Shown here: in pieces, positions 36,485-44,775 of the stretch
Layout: every line of letters starts with the position of its first letter
Position numbering within the stretch: position 1 is the stretch's first letter
Source of the DNA: WRGA01 sp031553395
GTDB taxonomy: Bacteria > Bacteroidota > Bacteroidia > Bacteroidales > WRGA01
Length of the DNA: 64,000 nt
Assembly: GCA_031553395.1 (NCBI GenBank)
Contig: JAVBLR010000013.1
Coordinates: forward strand, 1 to 64,000
Direction of reading: 5' to 3'
Notes under the pieces: generated by a model
What the model was told of the DNA's origin: nothing
Database searches by the model: none
What the model saw: the letters and a program-made list of their open reading frames with translations, nothing else
Position numbers and translations under genes: made by a program

Positions 36485-37783
36485 TTAATCAACAAAATCT
36501 ACAGTTTCTTCACCAATAATCTGACGAAGTGTATTTTTTAATTTTACATATTGAATGAACAAATCGTGTTCAGCAATTGTTTGATAATCAACCATCGGAC
36601 TCTTGAAATAGAACGATAACCATGTTTGAATACCGGAGAATCCGCAACGTTGTGCCAAGTCGGTAAACAATACAAGGTCAAGGCAAAGTGGAGCAGCCAA
36701 GATAGAATCGCGGCAAAGGAAATCCACCTTCAATTGCATCGGATAACCCATCCAGCCAAAGATATCGATATTATCCCAACCTTCTTTATTGTCCTTGCGT
36801 GGCGGATAATAATTGATACGAACTTTGTGGTAAACATCACCGTAAAGTTCAGGATAAAGATCAGGTTGAAGAATATTATCAATAACCGAAAGTTTACTTT
36901 CTTCTTTTGTTTTGAATGAACCCGGATCATCTAATACTTCTCCGTCACGGTTTCCAAGGATATTTGTCGAGAACCATCCGTTCAATCCCAACATACGAGT
37001 TTTAATCATTGGAGAAAGAACAGTCTTCAACATGGTTTGGCCAGTCTTGAAGTCTTTTCCGCAAATAGGCACATTCTTTTGCTTGCTCAAATCCCATATT
37101 GCAGGCATATCCACAGTTAAGTTGGGCGCACCGTTAATATAAGGAACTCCTTCAGAAATAGCAGCATAAGCATAAAGCATTGAAGGAGCAATTTGGTCAC
37201 TATTATCTTTCATAGCTTGTTCCAATTTTGCCAAGTCCTTATGAATCTCTCCTACAGGTAAAAATACTTCGGTACTTCCACACCAGATAACTACCAGGCG
37301 GTCACAATTATTTTTTGATTTAAAATCACGGATATCCTGACGAAGTTGTTCTGCCAAATCCCATTTGGTTTTACCTTCCTTTATCCAAGTTCCATGCAAA
37401 CGCTTTACAAAATTTTGGTCAAAGACAGCCTTCATCGGTTTGATTTGCACCAATTCACCTTTTACACCATCCAAATCTTTATTTTCAAGCACTTCAGCAT
37501 GTTTTGCCGCTTCATAAAGATTATCTTCAAAAATGTCCCAACCTCCAAAAACAAGGTCATTCAAATTTGACAATGGAACTACATCCTTAATTTTTGGGAA
37601 TTGATTTTCTTCTCTTTTTCCCAAACGGATTGTCGCCAATTGAGTAATAGAACCCACAGGAACACCTAATCCCTTACGAGCCAGCATTGTTCCGGCAACA
37701 AAAGTAGTGGCAACTGCACCACCGATTCCAACAACAAGAACACCAAGTTTTCCATTGGCTTCTTTAACTTGTACTTTTCCCAT
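36485..37783 (-). CDS. ino1: myo-inositol-1-phosphate synthase
   Basis: A 432-residue NAD-dependent isomerase converting glucose 6-phosphate to inositol 1-phosphate. It has the Rossmann motif GVLVVGIGGAVATTFVAG near residue 14, VVIWCGSTEVFLPV, PYINGAPNLTVDMPAIWDL, CGKDFKTGQTMLKTVLSPM and LNGWFSTNILGNRDGEVL. Length matches the Bacteroides enzyme. It is the last gene of a minus-strand cluster with a PgpA-like phosphatase, GtrA, a CDP-alcohol phosphatidyltransferase and a PAP2 protein, the set known for Bacteroides inositol-lipid synthesis. It also has its own -7 box. Confidence 0.95.
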   Translation of the reverse strand: MGKVQVKEANGKLGVLVVGIGGAVATTFVAGTMLARKGLGVPVGSITQLATIRLGKREENQFPKIKDVVPLSNLNDLVFGGWDIFEDNLYEAAKHAEVLENKDLDGVKGELVQIKPMKAVFDQNFVKRLHGTWIKEGKTKWDLAEQLRQDIRDFKSKNNCDRLVVIWCGSTEVFLPVGEIHKDLAKLEQAMKDNSDQIAPSMLYAYAAISEGVPYINGAPNLTVDMPAIWDLSKQKNVPICGKDFKTGQTMLKTVLSPMIKTRMLGLNGWFSTNILGNRDGEVLDDPGSFKTKEESKLSVIDNILQPDLYPELYGDVYHKVRINYYPPRKDNKEGWDNIDIFGWMGYPMQLKVDFLCRDSILAAPLCLDLVLFTDLAQRCGFSGIQTWLSFYFKSPMVDYQTIAEHDLFIQYVKLKNTLRQIIGEETVDFVD

Positions 37784-37854
37784 ATCCTTTTAATTATAAA
37801 TAATATACATGTTTTTAACAAACACATATAATTAATTACTCTTTTAAAATTTTA

Positions 37855-37862
37855 ACAAAGGT
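37855..37862 (-). promoter_or_regulatory. -7 box of ino1
   Basis: Minus-strand TACCTTTG, 72 bases upstream of the ino1 ATG, suggesting ino1 can be transcribed separately from the rest of the cluster. Confidence 0.5.
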
Positions 37863-37928
37863 ATAACGATGTTTCGAATTATCAAGGAGTAATAAAATAA
37901 ATTTAAAATATTTAATTAGTTGTGAATT

Positions 37929-38750
37929 TTATTTTCTTAAGGCATAAGTCTGTTGTTTCAGGTATTCGCCAAAAGCCTTAATATCATCATATTTAGCTTG
38001 TTCTTCAACAGAAATCGGATTACCGAAACGGATATAGATGGTTTTTCCTTTTTTATTTGTTACCTCGTGGCATAGCCGGATAGTCCTCACACGCCAATCG
38101 ATAAAACCCAATAAACGATATATCCATGAATTACTACCTGAAATATACATTGGTATTACAGGGACTTTTGCCTTTTTTATCAGTTTAAGTACAGACGGTT
38201 GCCATTCCCGGTCTACATCACCCGAGAAATGAGGCTCGGAAACTCCTCCTGCGGGAAATAACCCCAACGGATGCTGTTCTTTCAAATGTTGTAAGCATTG
38301 TTTAACGCCACTCACACTTGATTTCATGTCCGACAGTTTCGTATCTTTTCCAAAAGGATTAACACCAATAAAATTCTCTTCCATTGTGTCAATCTTATTC
38401 AGTATCCAATTTACCATCATTTTATAGTCTTTCCGCTTAGCTGCAACTACACTGATGGCAATTATTCCGTCTATATGTCCATAAGGATGATTAGAAACCG
38501 TAATAAATGGGGCTTCTTTAAAAGAATCGAGAACTTCGTAATTTTCGACTTTACGAATAATCCCCCGTTTATCTAATAAATCCTTTACAAAATCAACACC
38601 TGTATACTGTTTAGAATCGTCATAAACTGCATTAACCTTATTAATTCCTCCAAAACTAAAAACAAAATTCAACAATTTATCTCCAAAACGCCCTTTGAAA
38701 ATGGGATGTAAACTTCGAACCTCATCTTTACTTAAAAGCTTTTCTTTCAT
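37929..38750 (-). CDS. Lysophospholipid acyltransferase (PlsC-like/LPLAT)
   Basis: A 273-residue membrane-associated acyltransferase of the glycerolipid/ornithine-lipid type. Block I is VSNHPYGHIDGI, with a His-x5-Asp spacing instead of the classical H-x4-D, as also found in GlsA/hemolysin-like acyltransferases. Block III is FPAGGVSEPHFSGDVDREWQ; PVIPMYISGSNSWIYRLLGF follows. The lipid substrate is unknown. Its position between ino1 and the PAP2 gene suggests a role in making the glycero- or amino-lipid partner of the inositol lipids, which is an inference. Confidence 0.83.
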   Translation of the reverse strand: MKEKLLSKDEVRSLHPIFKGRFGDKLLNFVFSFGGINKVNAVYDDSKQYTGVDFVKDLLDKRGIIRKVENYEVLDSFKEAPFITVSNHPYGHIDGIIAISVVAAKRKDYKMMVNWILNKIDTMEENFIGVNPFGKDTKLSDMKSSVSGVKQCLQHLKEQHPLGLFPAGGVSEPHFSGDVDREWQPSVLKLIKKAKVPVIPMYISGSNSWIYRLLGFIDWRVRTIRLCHEVTNKKGKTIYIRFGNPISVEEQAKYDDIKAFGEYLKQQTYALRK

Positions 38751-38760
38751 ACTAACACTA

Positions 38761-38945
38761 AGAACCTGTTTAAATTTTTCACAAAATAATTATTACGATC
38801 TTTTTCGCCATAAATCATGTTGTTTTTTAGCAAGGTTGGTTATTTCATTTTGCTCACATAGCCCGCTATTATCGCAAAATAAAATAACCAACCTTGCTAA
38901 AAAACAACTATAATTTATTTGGCGAGAAAATTTTAAACAGGCTCT
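38761..38945. mobile_element. MITE-like 185-bp inverted-repeat element
   Basis: Outer ends AGAACCTGTTTAAA and (reverse complement of the right end) AGAGCCTGTTTAAA match except one base. A perfect 26-bp inner inverted repeat at 38820-38845 and 38882-38907 contains TTTTTTAGCAAGGTTGG. The left arm has a ~25-base insertion relative to the right. Nearly the whole element can fold into one long hairpin. It encodes nothing and has no clear target-site duplication. It separates two genes of the inositol-lipid cluster. Confidence 0.75.
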
Positions 38946-38949
38946 AAAA

Positions 38950-39885
38950 TCATTTGATATAATTCAGGTATTTGCTAAAAAAGACACCGAACCAGCGCGT
39001 TTTCATCAAAACTAATTCAAACAACCCAATTCCGATCAAAGCACAAAAAATACCCAATATTACATCTATAATATAATGATGCGATGTATAAACAGCTGTA
39101 AACCAAATGCCAACCATAAAAAATACAACCAATCCCTTAATAACGAAATTGTATTTTTTTACGATTGTATAATACAAAACAACAACTAAATAAGCCGAAT
39201 GTAAAGAAGGTACTGCTGCAAACACATTTGCATTTCTTCCATATATTGAATGAAACAAATTAATTCCCAATAAATTATCAAAACGTTCCAGTCCTGCCAT
39301 ATTTCCGGGAGTATCAATAACCGGAGTAAATCCGAAATTTATTGCATACCAGGGTGGCGCCGCCGGATGAATATAATAACCAACAAATCCTATTAAATTT
39401 ACCAGTAAAAAAACCATGGAAAAACGTAAAAACATATTCCTGTCTTTTTCCAGATATAAGCATAAAGCAAATGCAACCGGAATAGGAACCCAGCCAAAAT
39501 AAAAAATTCCGGACATAAAATCAGCCACAGCTACATGGTGCAACATGAAATATTCGCAAGGAATCAATAATTTTCCATCTGAATGAATTCCAAACAACGA
39601 TTTTTCCAGATTATATAAACTTTCAATATCAATCGGATTTACTAAATAATTAGGATAAACACGCATCCAATCATATGAAATTCCAAATATTAAAAGCGGA
39701 AGTAACCCAACCGCCAATTTGCGGGTTTTTACATTCGCAAAAAATAAAAACAAAAAAAAGATCACCATTATAATATGCTCCGGACGCAAACCCACAAACA
39801 GAGTTGTTAATGTAACAAAACAGGCTGCTATTACCAAAACAATTATAGTCTCCCGCAAAGAAGGCAAAGAAAAATTATTTTTCAT
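38950..39885 (-). CDS. PAP2-superfamily membrane enzyme, probable inositol phosphoryl-ceramide synthase
   Basis: A 311-residue integral membrane protein with about six hydrophobic spans. The PAP2/AUR1-type catalytic pieces are VPSLHSAYLVVV and YTSHHYIIDVILG, giving the His-His-Asp arrangement of lipid phosphatases and of Aur1-like transferases. In Bacteroides thetaiotaomicron a PAP2 gene in the equivalent cluster is implicated in transferring phosphoinositol to dihydroceramide. By synteny this is the likely function; a simple lipid phosphatase is the alternative. It lies 29 bases after the CDP-alcohol transferase. Confidence 0.78.
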   Translation of the reverse strand: MKNNFSLPSLRETIIVLVIAACFVTLTTLFVGLRPEHIIMVIFFLFLFFANVKTRKLAVGLLPLLIFGISYDWMRVYPNYLVNPIDIESLYNLEKSLFGIHSDGKLLIPCEYFMLHHVAVADFMSGIFYFGWVPIPVAFALCLYLEKDRNMFLRFSMVFLLVNLIGFVGYYIHPAAPPWYAINFGFTPVIDTPGNMAGLERFDNLLGINLFHSIYGRNANVFAAVPSLHSAYLVVVLYYTIVKKYNFVIKGLVVFFMVGIWFTAVYTSHHYIIDVILGIFCALIGIGLFELVLMKTRWFGVFFSKYLNYIK

Positions 39886-39913
39886 CTAAAATATATGTAC
39901 CTACAAATACGTT

Positions 39914-40612
39914 TCATTTATCCTGCTTTTGTAACACCTTGTAACAATGACTGATACGCCCAATAGCTGTAATATTAGCAAAAACAGCAATAAAAGCAAT
40001 TGGTATAACAAGAATCAGCACAGGTTCAAATATAGGAAAAGGTAGGGAATCAACATATATTTTATAATCTCCTTTAAAATGATAAAAAACTCCGCAGACA
40101 ATAGCGCCGAGAGCAGTAATAATCACTCGTTCAGGACGCTGCATAAGACCACCTTTACATTCAATACCCAATCCTTCTGCCCTTGCCCGAACATAGCTTA
40201 CCATCATGGATCCAATTAAAGCAACAAATGCAAGCATCGAACTGATAAAATAACCGTTCCGGCTCAAATAATAACAGATACCGAAAAATGTAATTAATTC
40301 GCTATAACGATCTAAAACAGAATCGAATAAAGCACCAAACTTAGAACTCATTTTTCCAATTCTAGCAACTTGCCCATCCATCATATCAAATAACCCGGAA
40401 AATAAAATAATAAAACCAGCCCATCCAACGTACCTAAGGTCTCTTGGTTCCGTGTGATTAGCAGCATATATAAAAACAATACATGCTACAATATTTCCCA
40501 CTAAACCGGTCACTGTGATAAAATTAGGAGTAATCCCAATTTTAATCATTCCCCGAACCAATGGGTTAATTATTTTATAAATTGCTTGTTGTCCTAAATC
40601 TCTAATTTTCAT
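39914..40612 (-). CDS. CDP-alcohol phosphatidyltransferase, probable phosphatidylinositol-phosphate synthase
   Basis: A 232-residue integral membrane enzyme. The family motif DG-xx-AR-x8-G-x3-D-x3-D is complete in DMMDGQVARIGKMSSKFG followed by ALFDSVLD. About six spans follow the amphipathic N-terminus. It uses a CDP-activated lipid and an alcohol phosphate; with ino1 and a PgpA-like phosphatase in the same operon the alcohol is probably inositol phosphate, giving phosphatidylinositol phosphate. The frame opens at TTG 40618, but ATG 40612 (MKIRDLGQQ) is the better start. Confidence 0.87.
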   Translation of the reverse strand: MKIRDLGQQAIYKIINPLVRGMIKIGITPNFITVTGLVGNIVACIVFIYAANHTEPRDLRYVGWAGFIILFSGLFDMMDGQVARIGKMSSKFGALFDSVLDRYSELITFFGICYYLSRNGYFISSMLAFVALIGSMMVSYVRARAEGLGIECKGGLMQRPERVIITALGAIVCGVFYHFKGDYKIYVDSLPFPIFEPVLILVIPIAFIAVFANITAIGRISHCYKVLQKQDK

Positions 40613-40641
40613 AAACAAAAATAAAAATTACACTATATTCT

Positions 40642-41172
40642 TCATTCATCTTCCGGTTTTCCCGAACCAAATTTCTTCCATCTGAAATATTTCCTGAGGT
40701 TTCTGTCTTTATATACAAAATGGTGTTGCATATTGTAGTTCCATAAAAATCCGACAAGCAACGACACCACAATTTTCGAAACAATAAAGACATCATCAAA
40801 CATGTGACCCAAAAGTTCCCGGAGCCATGTAAACTCCCTTAGAAGTTCGGTCATTCCATAAGTGCCAAGTGTATTCAACAGGATACTACAAATCCAAACT
40901 GTTAAGTATTTTATTGCGATATATCTTTTCCTAATGCCTCTGGATCCTTTGAATGTCCACTTATAATTGATAATGCAATTAACAATTCCGCCACAAACAG
41001 AACCGGTAAAAGTTGCATAGACATAATATACATTGAATAATTTTGCTAAAGCAATTGTAACTGCAAAGTCAGTTAAACTTGCAATCTGAGAGGAAAACTG
41101 AGCCCTCAAAAAAGTAAAAATCCCTCCTTTCTCAGAGACTGCACGAGCAACTTTTTTTATCCAATCAGGCAT
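40642..41172 (-). CDS. GtrA-family membrane protein
   Basis: A 176-residue four-span protein of the GtrA family: RAQFSSQIASLTDFAVTIAL, YVYATFTGSVCGGIVNCIIN, YKWTF, and YLTVWICSILLNTLGTYGM followed by LLVGFLWNYNMQHHFVYK. GtrA proteins are thought to flip or present polyprenyl-linked sugars, or, in this cluster, may assist lipid translocation. The ATG at 41172 overlaps the end of pgpA by 16 bases, implying coupled translation; the TTG at 41196 is an unlikely start. Confidence 0.88.
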   Translation of the reverse strand: MPDWIKKVARAVSEKGGIFTFLRAQFSSQIASLTDFAVTIALAKLFNVYYVYATFTGSVCGGIVNCIINYKWTFKGSRGIRKRYIAIKYLTVWICSILLNTLGTYGMTELLREFTWLRELLGHMFDDVFIVSKIVVSLLVGFLWNYNMQHHFVYKDRNLRKYFRWKKFGSGKPEDE

Positions 41173-41630
41173 TTTGCAATCAATATCAGTACACAACTAT
41201 ATATTCCAGCAAGAATATCATCCATCATAACTCCCCACCCTCCTTTAAGTTTTTCCATTTTTCGAATACCTAAAGGTTTAAATATGTCAAATAACCGGAA
41301 CAAGGCAAATGCTAACAACATATAATACATATTGTATGGAATTGCCGCCAAAAGAGCAATCCACACTCCCACCATTTCATCAACGACTATACGGGAAGGG
41401 TCTTCACCCCATTCAGGCTCTAACGCATTTGCTCCTATTATTCCCAAAACGGTGAATAATAGTATCAATAAAATCGTGATTAAAAATAAAAGGGTCGAAG
41501 AAACAAAAAGAGACAATACAAACCATATAATTGTAGCTAAAGCAGCTCCCATTGTTCCTGGAGCAAAAGGAGAAAAACCGGTTCCAAAGCCGGTAACAAC
41601 AATTATATGAAAAAGAGACTTTTGCTTCAT
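41157..41630 (-). CDS. pgpA: Phosphatidylglycerophosphatase A-like phosphatase
   Basis: A 157-residue membrane phosphatase with PgpA signatures: GTGFSPFAPGTMGAAL, PSRIVVDEMVGVWIALLA with acidic metal-binding residues, RLFDIFKPLGIRKMEKLKGGWGVMMDDI. Classical PgpA dephosphorylates phosphatidylglycerophosphate. As the first gene of an operon with inositol-lipid enzymes it may instead, or also, convert phosphatidylinositol phosphate to phosphatidylinositol, as reported for the corresponding B. thetaiotaomicron cluster. It has its own promoter. Confidence 0.9.
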   Translation of the reverse strand: MKQKSLFHIIVVTGFGTGFSPFAPGTMGAALATIIWFVLSLFVSSTLLFLITILLILLFTVLGIIGANALEPEWGEDPSRIVVDEMVGVWIALLAAIPYNMYYMLLAFALFRLFDIFKPLGIRKMEKLKGGWGVMMDDILAGIYSCVLILIAKCLIG

Positions 41631-41650
41631 CTTGCATCAAAAAAAACACA

Positions 41651-41658
41651 CAAAGGTA
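41651..41658 (-). promoter_or_regulatory. -7 box of the pgpA-led operon
   Basis: Minus-strand TACCTTTG, 20 bases upstream of the pgpA ATG; very short predicted leader. Confidence 0.5.
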
Positions 41659-41746
41659 TAAAAAATATGAATGAATCAAAAAATATGAATGAAAACCAGT
41701 TGCAAAATAATTTTCAAAAAGGAAGCGGCTTTATTTAATTATTGGT

Positions 41747-41754
41747 TAATTTTG
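41747..41754 (+). promoter_or_regulatory. -7 box upstream of the 41.8-kb membrane gene
   Basis: TAATTTTG preceded by TTGG, divergent from the pgpA promoter. Initiation near 41761 gives a ~70-base leader to the ATG at 41831. Confidence 0.45.
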
Positions 41755-41830
41755 TATATTGTTATTAATATTGTTCTCCGATAAAAATTGCAATATTTGC
41801 ATATTCTTAAACAAAATAACACAAAGAATT

Positions 41831-42421
41831 ATGTTCTTTTCAAGATTTATAATTGATACAACTTTTGATACAAACAGAATAGAAAAACTATATGAATTAC
41901 TATCAAAAGATATTCCTGACTTGGAATTAGTATGGAGATACAAAAGAGAAATCGTAGACAACCCCTCTGAAGCAGATAATGTTAGCATTCTAAATAATTA
42001 CAAAACTTTTTTTACTCTCGTTGAAACTAGGAACAGGGGAAATATTCGTTTTTCATTAGTTAAAGGTTACGAACAAATAGTTTTAAATGCTCTGAAAGAA
42101 ACCGGAATTACAGTTGAGCCACAAAGCTTTTCCACTCCAATTATATGTGTGTTTGCTTATATCCTTTTATTTATTATTGCTTGTGCTGCAAATCCAGATT
42201 ATGCTCCCTTCTTATCAGTGCTTTTTGTGATACTTCTATCCGGAATAATTTCTTATGCAATATCTGCATTCAAAAACTACGATTGTGAAATACCAGGTTA
42301 TTCAAGCGTTCTGACAATAATCGGGTTGGTTTGCTTTTCTCCTTCATCATTGTTGCTATTTCCATTAATAACGGCATTAAACAAGCAAAAATTACACAAT
42401 TTAATAGAGCAAGATAACTGA
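41831..42421 (+). CDS. Hypothetical membrane protein
   Basis: A 196-residue protein that I do not recognise. The first ~95 residues are soluble and mixed alpha/beta (MFFSRFIIDTTFDTNRIEKL, DLELVWRYKREIVDN). The C-terminal half has three hydrophobic segments (IICVFAYILLFIIACAAN, PFLSVLFVILLSGIISYAI, SVLTIIGLVCFSPSSLLLF). An open frame from 41759 exists but starts before the likely transcription start. It is probably co-transcribed with the DUF502 gene 27 bases downstream. Confidence 0.65.
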   Translation: MFFSRFIIDTTFDTNRIEKLYELLSKDIPDLELVWRYKREIVDNPSEADNVSILNNYKTFFTLVETRNRGNIRFSLVKGYEQIVLNALKETGITVEPQSFSTPIICVFAYILLFIIACAANPDYAPFLSVLFVILLSGIISYAISAFKNYDCEIPGYSSVLTIIGLVCFSPSSLLLFPLITALNKQKLHNLIEQDN

Positions 42422-42448
42422 AATTTCTCATCTTTTATCAATAAAATC

Positions 42449-43036
42449 ATGAAACGAATAATTAATACAATTACTTCTGGGTTTATCGGGTTTTGGGTAC
42501 CTTTATTGGTATTGTTTTTCCTGCTCGAAAAAATGTTCACATTGATTCACAAAATCGTTGTTCCAATTGAATCTCATTTGCCCGAAAAGAAAATTTTAGG
42601 AGTTTCCCTAATCTTCATTTTAGTTATTCTAATAATGCTTATACTCTCGTTCTTTGGCGGAATATTACTAAAACGGCCAATAGTAAAAAATATGTCTAAA
42701 AACGTAGAGACGAAGCTTCTTCAACTTATTCCCGGATATAATTCGTTTAAAACGGCACTTGACGATCAAAATGCTTTACAAACAAATGAATCATGGCATG
42801 CAGTATTAGTAGAAGATGAAATTGGTTATTTACTGGGTTATACGACAGATGAAAGCGATAATTATTATTCCGTACACAAAGTGAATTCTACAACATTAGC
42901 CGATAGCGAATTAAGCATCGTACCAAAATCGAAGGTGCATGTTTTGAATATTTCGGCAAAAGATTTTATGCAATATGTAAAACGTACCCGAAATACAGCC
43001 GAATTAGTGGAACAATTTATAAATCCAAAAAATTAA
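42449..43036 (+). CDS. DUF502 family membrane protein
   Basis: A 195-residue protein with two N-terminal spans (GFIGFWVPLLVLFFLLEKM, ILGVSLIFILVILIMLILS) and a soluble C-terminus. FFGGILLK, VETKLLQLIPGYNSFKT and the DDQNALQTNESWHAVLVE region match the DUF502 family, which occurs across bacteria and plants (COV-like), with unknown biochemical role. It sits in a short plus-strand run of envelope genes. Confidence 0.83.
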   Translation: MKRIINTITSGFIGFWVPLLVLFFLLEKMFTLIHKIVVPIESHLPEKKILGVSLIFILVILIMLILSFFGGILLKRPIVKNMSKNVETKLLQLIPGYNSFKTALDDQNALQTNESWHAVLVEDEIGYLLGYTTDESDNYYSVHKVNSTTLADSELSIVPKSKVHVLNISAKDFMQYVKRTRNTAELVEQFINPKN

Positions 43037-43048
43037 TACGAAATAAGA

Positions 43049-43810
43049 ATGATTTGCATAATAAAAAGAAAAAATATTTTTCTGCTTTCTATCGTTATTT
43101 TTTTTGGAATAATGCCTTCAAATGCAAAAGTAAGAATTGGAGGAAAGGTAGGTTTAAATTTTGCAAGAGGGTCATTGTCTGTTACCGAAAATGCGGATTG
43201 CGACATCAGTACACAATATGGAACATTAGCTCAATTTTTAGTTGAAGGAACATTGCCGTGGAAGAATCTCTTTTATGAAACAGGATTGGGATATTTTCAG
43301 AAAGGAGTAAAAAATGGAATTCATTATTCATTAAATGATGCACAACAACCATCACTCCTGTATATTGATGAAAAGGAACAGCTTGGGTATATTACTATTC
43401 CATTAAACCTGAAGTACAAGATGACATTAACCGAAAAACATCCGTTAAAAGGATATGTCGCATTTGGAATGTTTCTGGATTTTGGTGTTGAAGGGAATAA
43501 TACATCTGAATATACATACAACCATGGCATTGGCACAATGAATAACCTCGCAATTATAAACAGAGACATCACACGAGAATATAATATAAATTTCGGTTCA
43601 GGACAAAATGATAAATACAAGGCAGTTGATTGCGGACTTAATTTCGGAGCTGGAATTGAAGCTATAAATCACATTATACTTGGATTCAATTACAGTTTAG
43701 GGTTGAAAAATATCTACAATAGCAATTATTCATCTGAGGCTATTTACCCCAGCTATACCAATTCTGTAAAAAACCGGATTTGGACTCTTTATTTGGGATA
43801 TTTATTTTAA
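43049..43810 (+). CDS. PorT-like outer-membrane beta-barrel protein
   Basis: A 253-residue protein. The signal peptide IIKRKNIFLLSIVIFFGIMP ends SNA, followed by a beta-barrel of alternating glycine/aromatic strands: RIGGKVGLNFARGS, LFYETGLGYFQKG, YITIPLNLKYKM, GYVAFGMFLDFG, LNFGAGIEAINHIILGFNY, and a terminal aromatic ending LYLGYLF. This is the PorT/outer-membrane barrel pattern common in Bacteroidota. The cargo or function is unknown; another such protein is at 63198-63869. Confidence 0.8.
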   Translation: MICIIKRKNIFLLSIVIFFGIMPSNAKVRIGGKVGLNFARGSLSVTENADCDISTQYGTLAQFLVEGTLPWKNLFYETGLGYFQKGVKNGIHYSLNDAQQPSLLYIDEKEQLGYITIPLNLKYKMTLTEKHPLKGYVAFGMFLDFGVEGNNTSEYTYNHGIGTMNNLAIINRDITREYNINFGSGQNDKYKAVDCGLNFGAGIEAINHIILGFNYSLGLKNIYNSNYSSEAIYPSYTNSVKNRIWTLYLGYLF

Positions 43811-43885
43811 TAAAGAAGTTACCGGAGTCTGTTGAAATAACAATATCTTCAGGCAACTTCCGATTTATTCTTAACTTCATTCTTT

Positions 43886-44380
43886 ATGATAAAAATAGGA
43901 TTACTTTCCGATACGCACGGATATTGGGATGATAAATACATAAAATACTTTTCTTCCTGTGATGAAATATGGCATGCCGGAGATATCGGCTCTATGGATA
44001 TCGTGGAAAGATTATCACAAATAAAGCCGCTTAGAGCCGTTTACGGGAATATTGACGGGCAAGACATACGGAAGGTCTATCCGAAAAACAATCGCTTTAC
44101 AATAGGAAATACATCTGTTTGGATAACCCATATCGGCGGATATCCGGGAAAATATGACAAAGATGTAATTCCCGAAATATTTATGCATCCACCCAAATTA
44201 TTCATTGCCGGACATTCCCATATTCTCAAAGTAAAATTCGACAAAACATTAAATCTGCTTTATATCAACCCTGGTGCTGCAGGAAAATACGGATTTCATA
44301 AAACGCGGACTTTGGTAAGATTTTGTATTGAAGAAGGTAATTTTAAAGATTTGGAAGTTATTGAATTAGGAGATAAATAA
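43886..44380 (+). CDS. YfcE-like metallophosphoesterase
   Basis: A 164-residue calcineurin-like phosphoesterase with the full metal-binding set: GLLSDTHG, WHAGDIGS, VYGNIDGQ, WITHIGGYPG and FIAGHSHILKV. Small MJ0936/YfcE-type enzymes hydrolyse phosphodiesters, often with Mn2+, and the natural substrate is not known. It is followed by a strong bidirectional terminator. Confidence 0.92.
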   Translation: MIKIGLLSDTHGYWDDKYIKYFSSCDEIWHAGDIGSMDIVERLSQIKPLRAVYGNIDGQDIRKVYPKNNRFTIGNTSVWITHIGGYPGKYDKDVIPEIFMHPPKLFIAGHSHILKVKFDKTLNLLYINPGAAGKYGFHKTRTLVRFCIEEGNFKDLEVIELGDK

Positions 44381-44409
44381 TAAGGGAAGTTATTTTTGGA
44401 ATAAATCAT

Positions 44410-44446
44410 AAACAAATGGGCTACTTTTCAAGCAGCCCATTTGTTT
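44410..44446 (+). terminator. Bidirectional terminator between converging genes
   Basis: A 13-bp perfect stem AAACAAATGGGCT / AGCCCATTTGTTT with an 11-base loop, between the phosphoesterase (+) and DUF2795 (-) genes. Confidence 0.85.
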
Positions 44447-44479
44447 ATTCTTAACCTCTTAAAGCATTTAGCTTTTATA

Positions 44480-44701
44480 TTAATACTCTTCTTCATTAAA
44501 GAAAAAGTCTTCCTTACTTGGATAATCCGGCCAAATGTCTTCCATGCATTCATATACCTCGCCCTCATCCTCCATTTCTTGCAAATTTTCGATTACTTCA
44601 AGAGGAGCACCTGAACGAATAGCATAATCTATTAACTCATCTTTTGTTGCAGGCCAAGGCGCGTCTTCCAATTTAGAGGCCAATTCCAATGTCCAATACA
44701 T
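44480..44701 (-). CDS. DUF2795 family small protein
   Basis: A 73-residue acidic protein. The whole sequence matches the short Bacteroidota DUF2795 type: MYWTLELASKLEDAPWPATK, ELIDYAIRSGAPLEVIENL, DIWPDYPSKEDFFFNEEEY. It is highly conserved within the phylum, and the function is unknown. It has its own promoter at 44756-44763. Confidence 0.9.
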   Translation of the reverse strand: MYWTLELASKLEDAPWPATKDELIDYAIRSGAPLEVIENLQEMEDEGEVYECMEDIWPDYPSKEDFFFNEEEY

Positions 44702-44755
44702 AAGTTATTTCCGTTTTTAATTAATTGTTCTACAGTTAGTTTTTCAAAAGGTGTG

Positions 44756-44763
44756 CAAAAGTA
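44756..44763 (-). promoter_or_regulatory. -7 box of the DUF2795 gene
   Basis: Minus-strand TACTTTTG followed by C, 55 bases upstream of the ATG. Confidence 0.5.
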
Positions 44764-44775
44764 AAATAAAAATAA

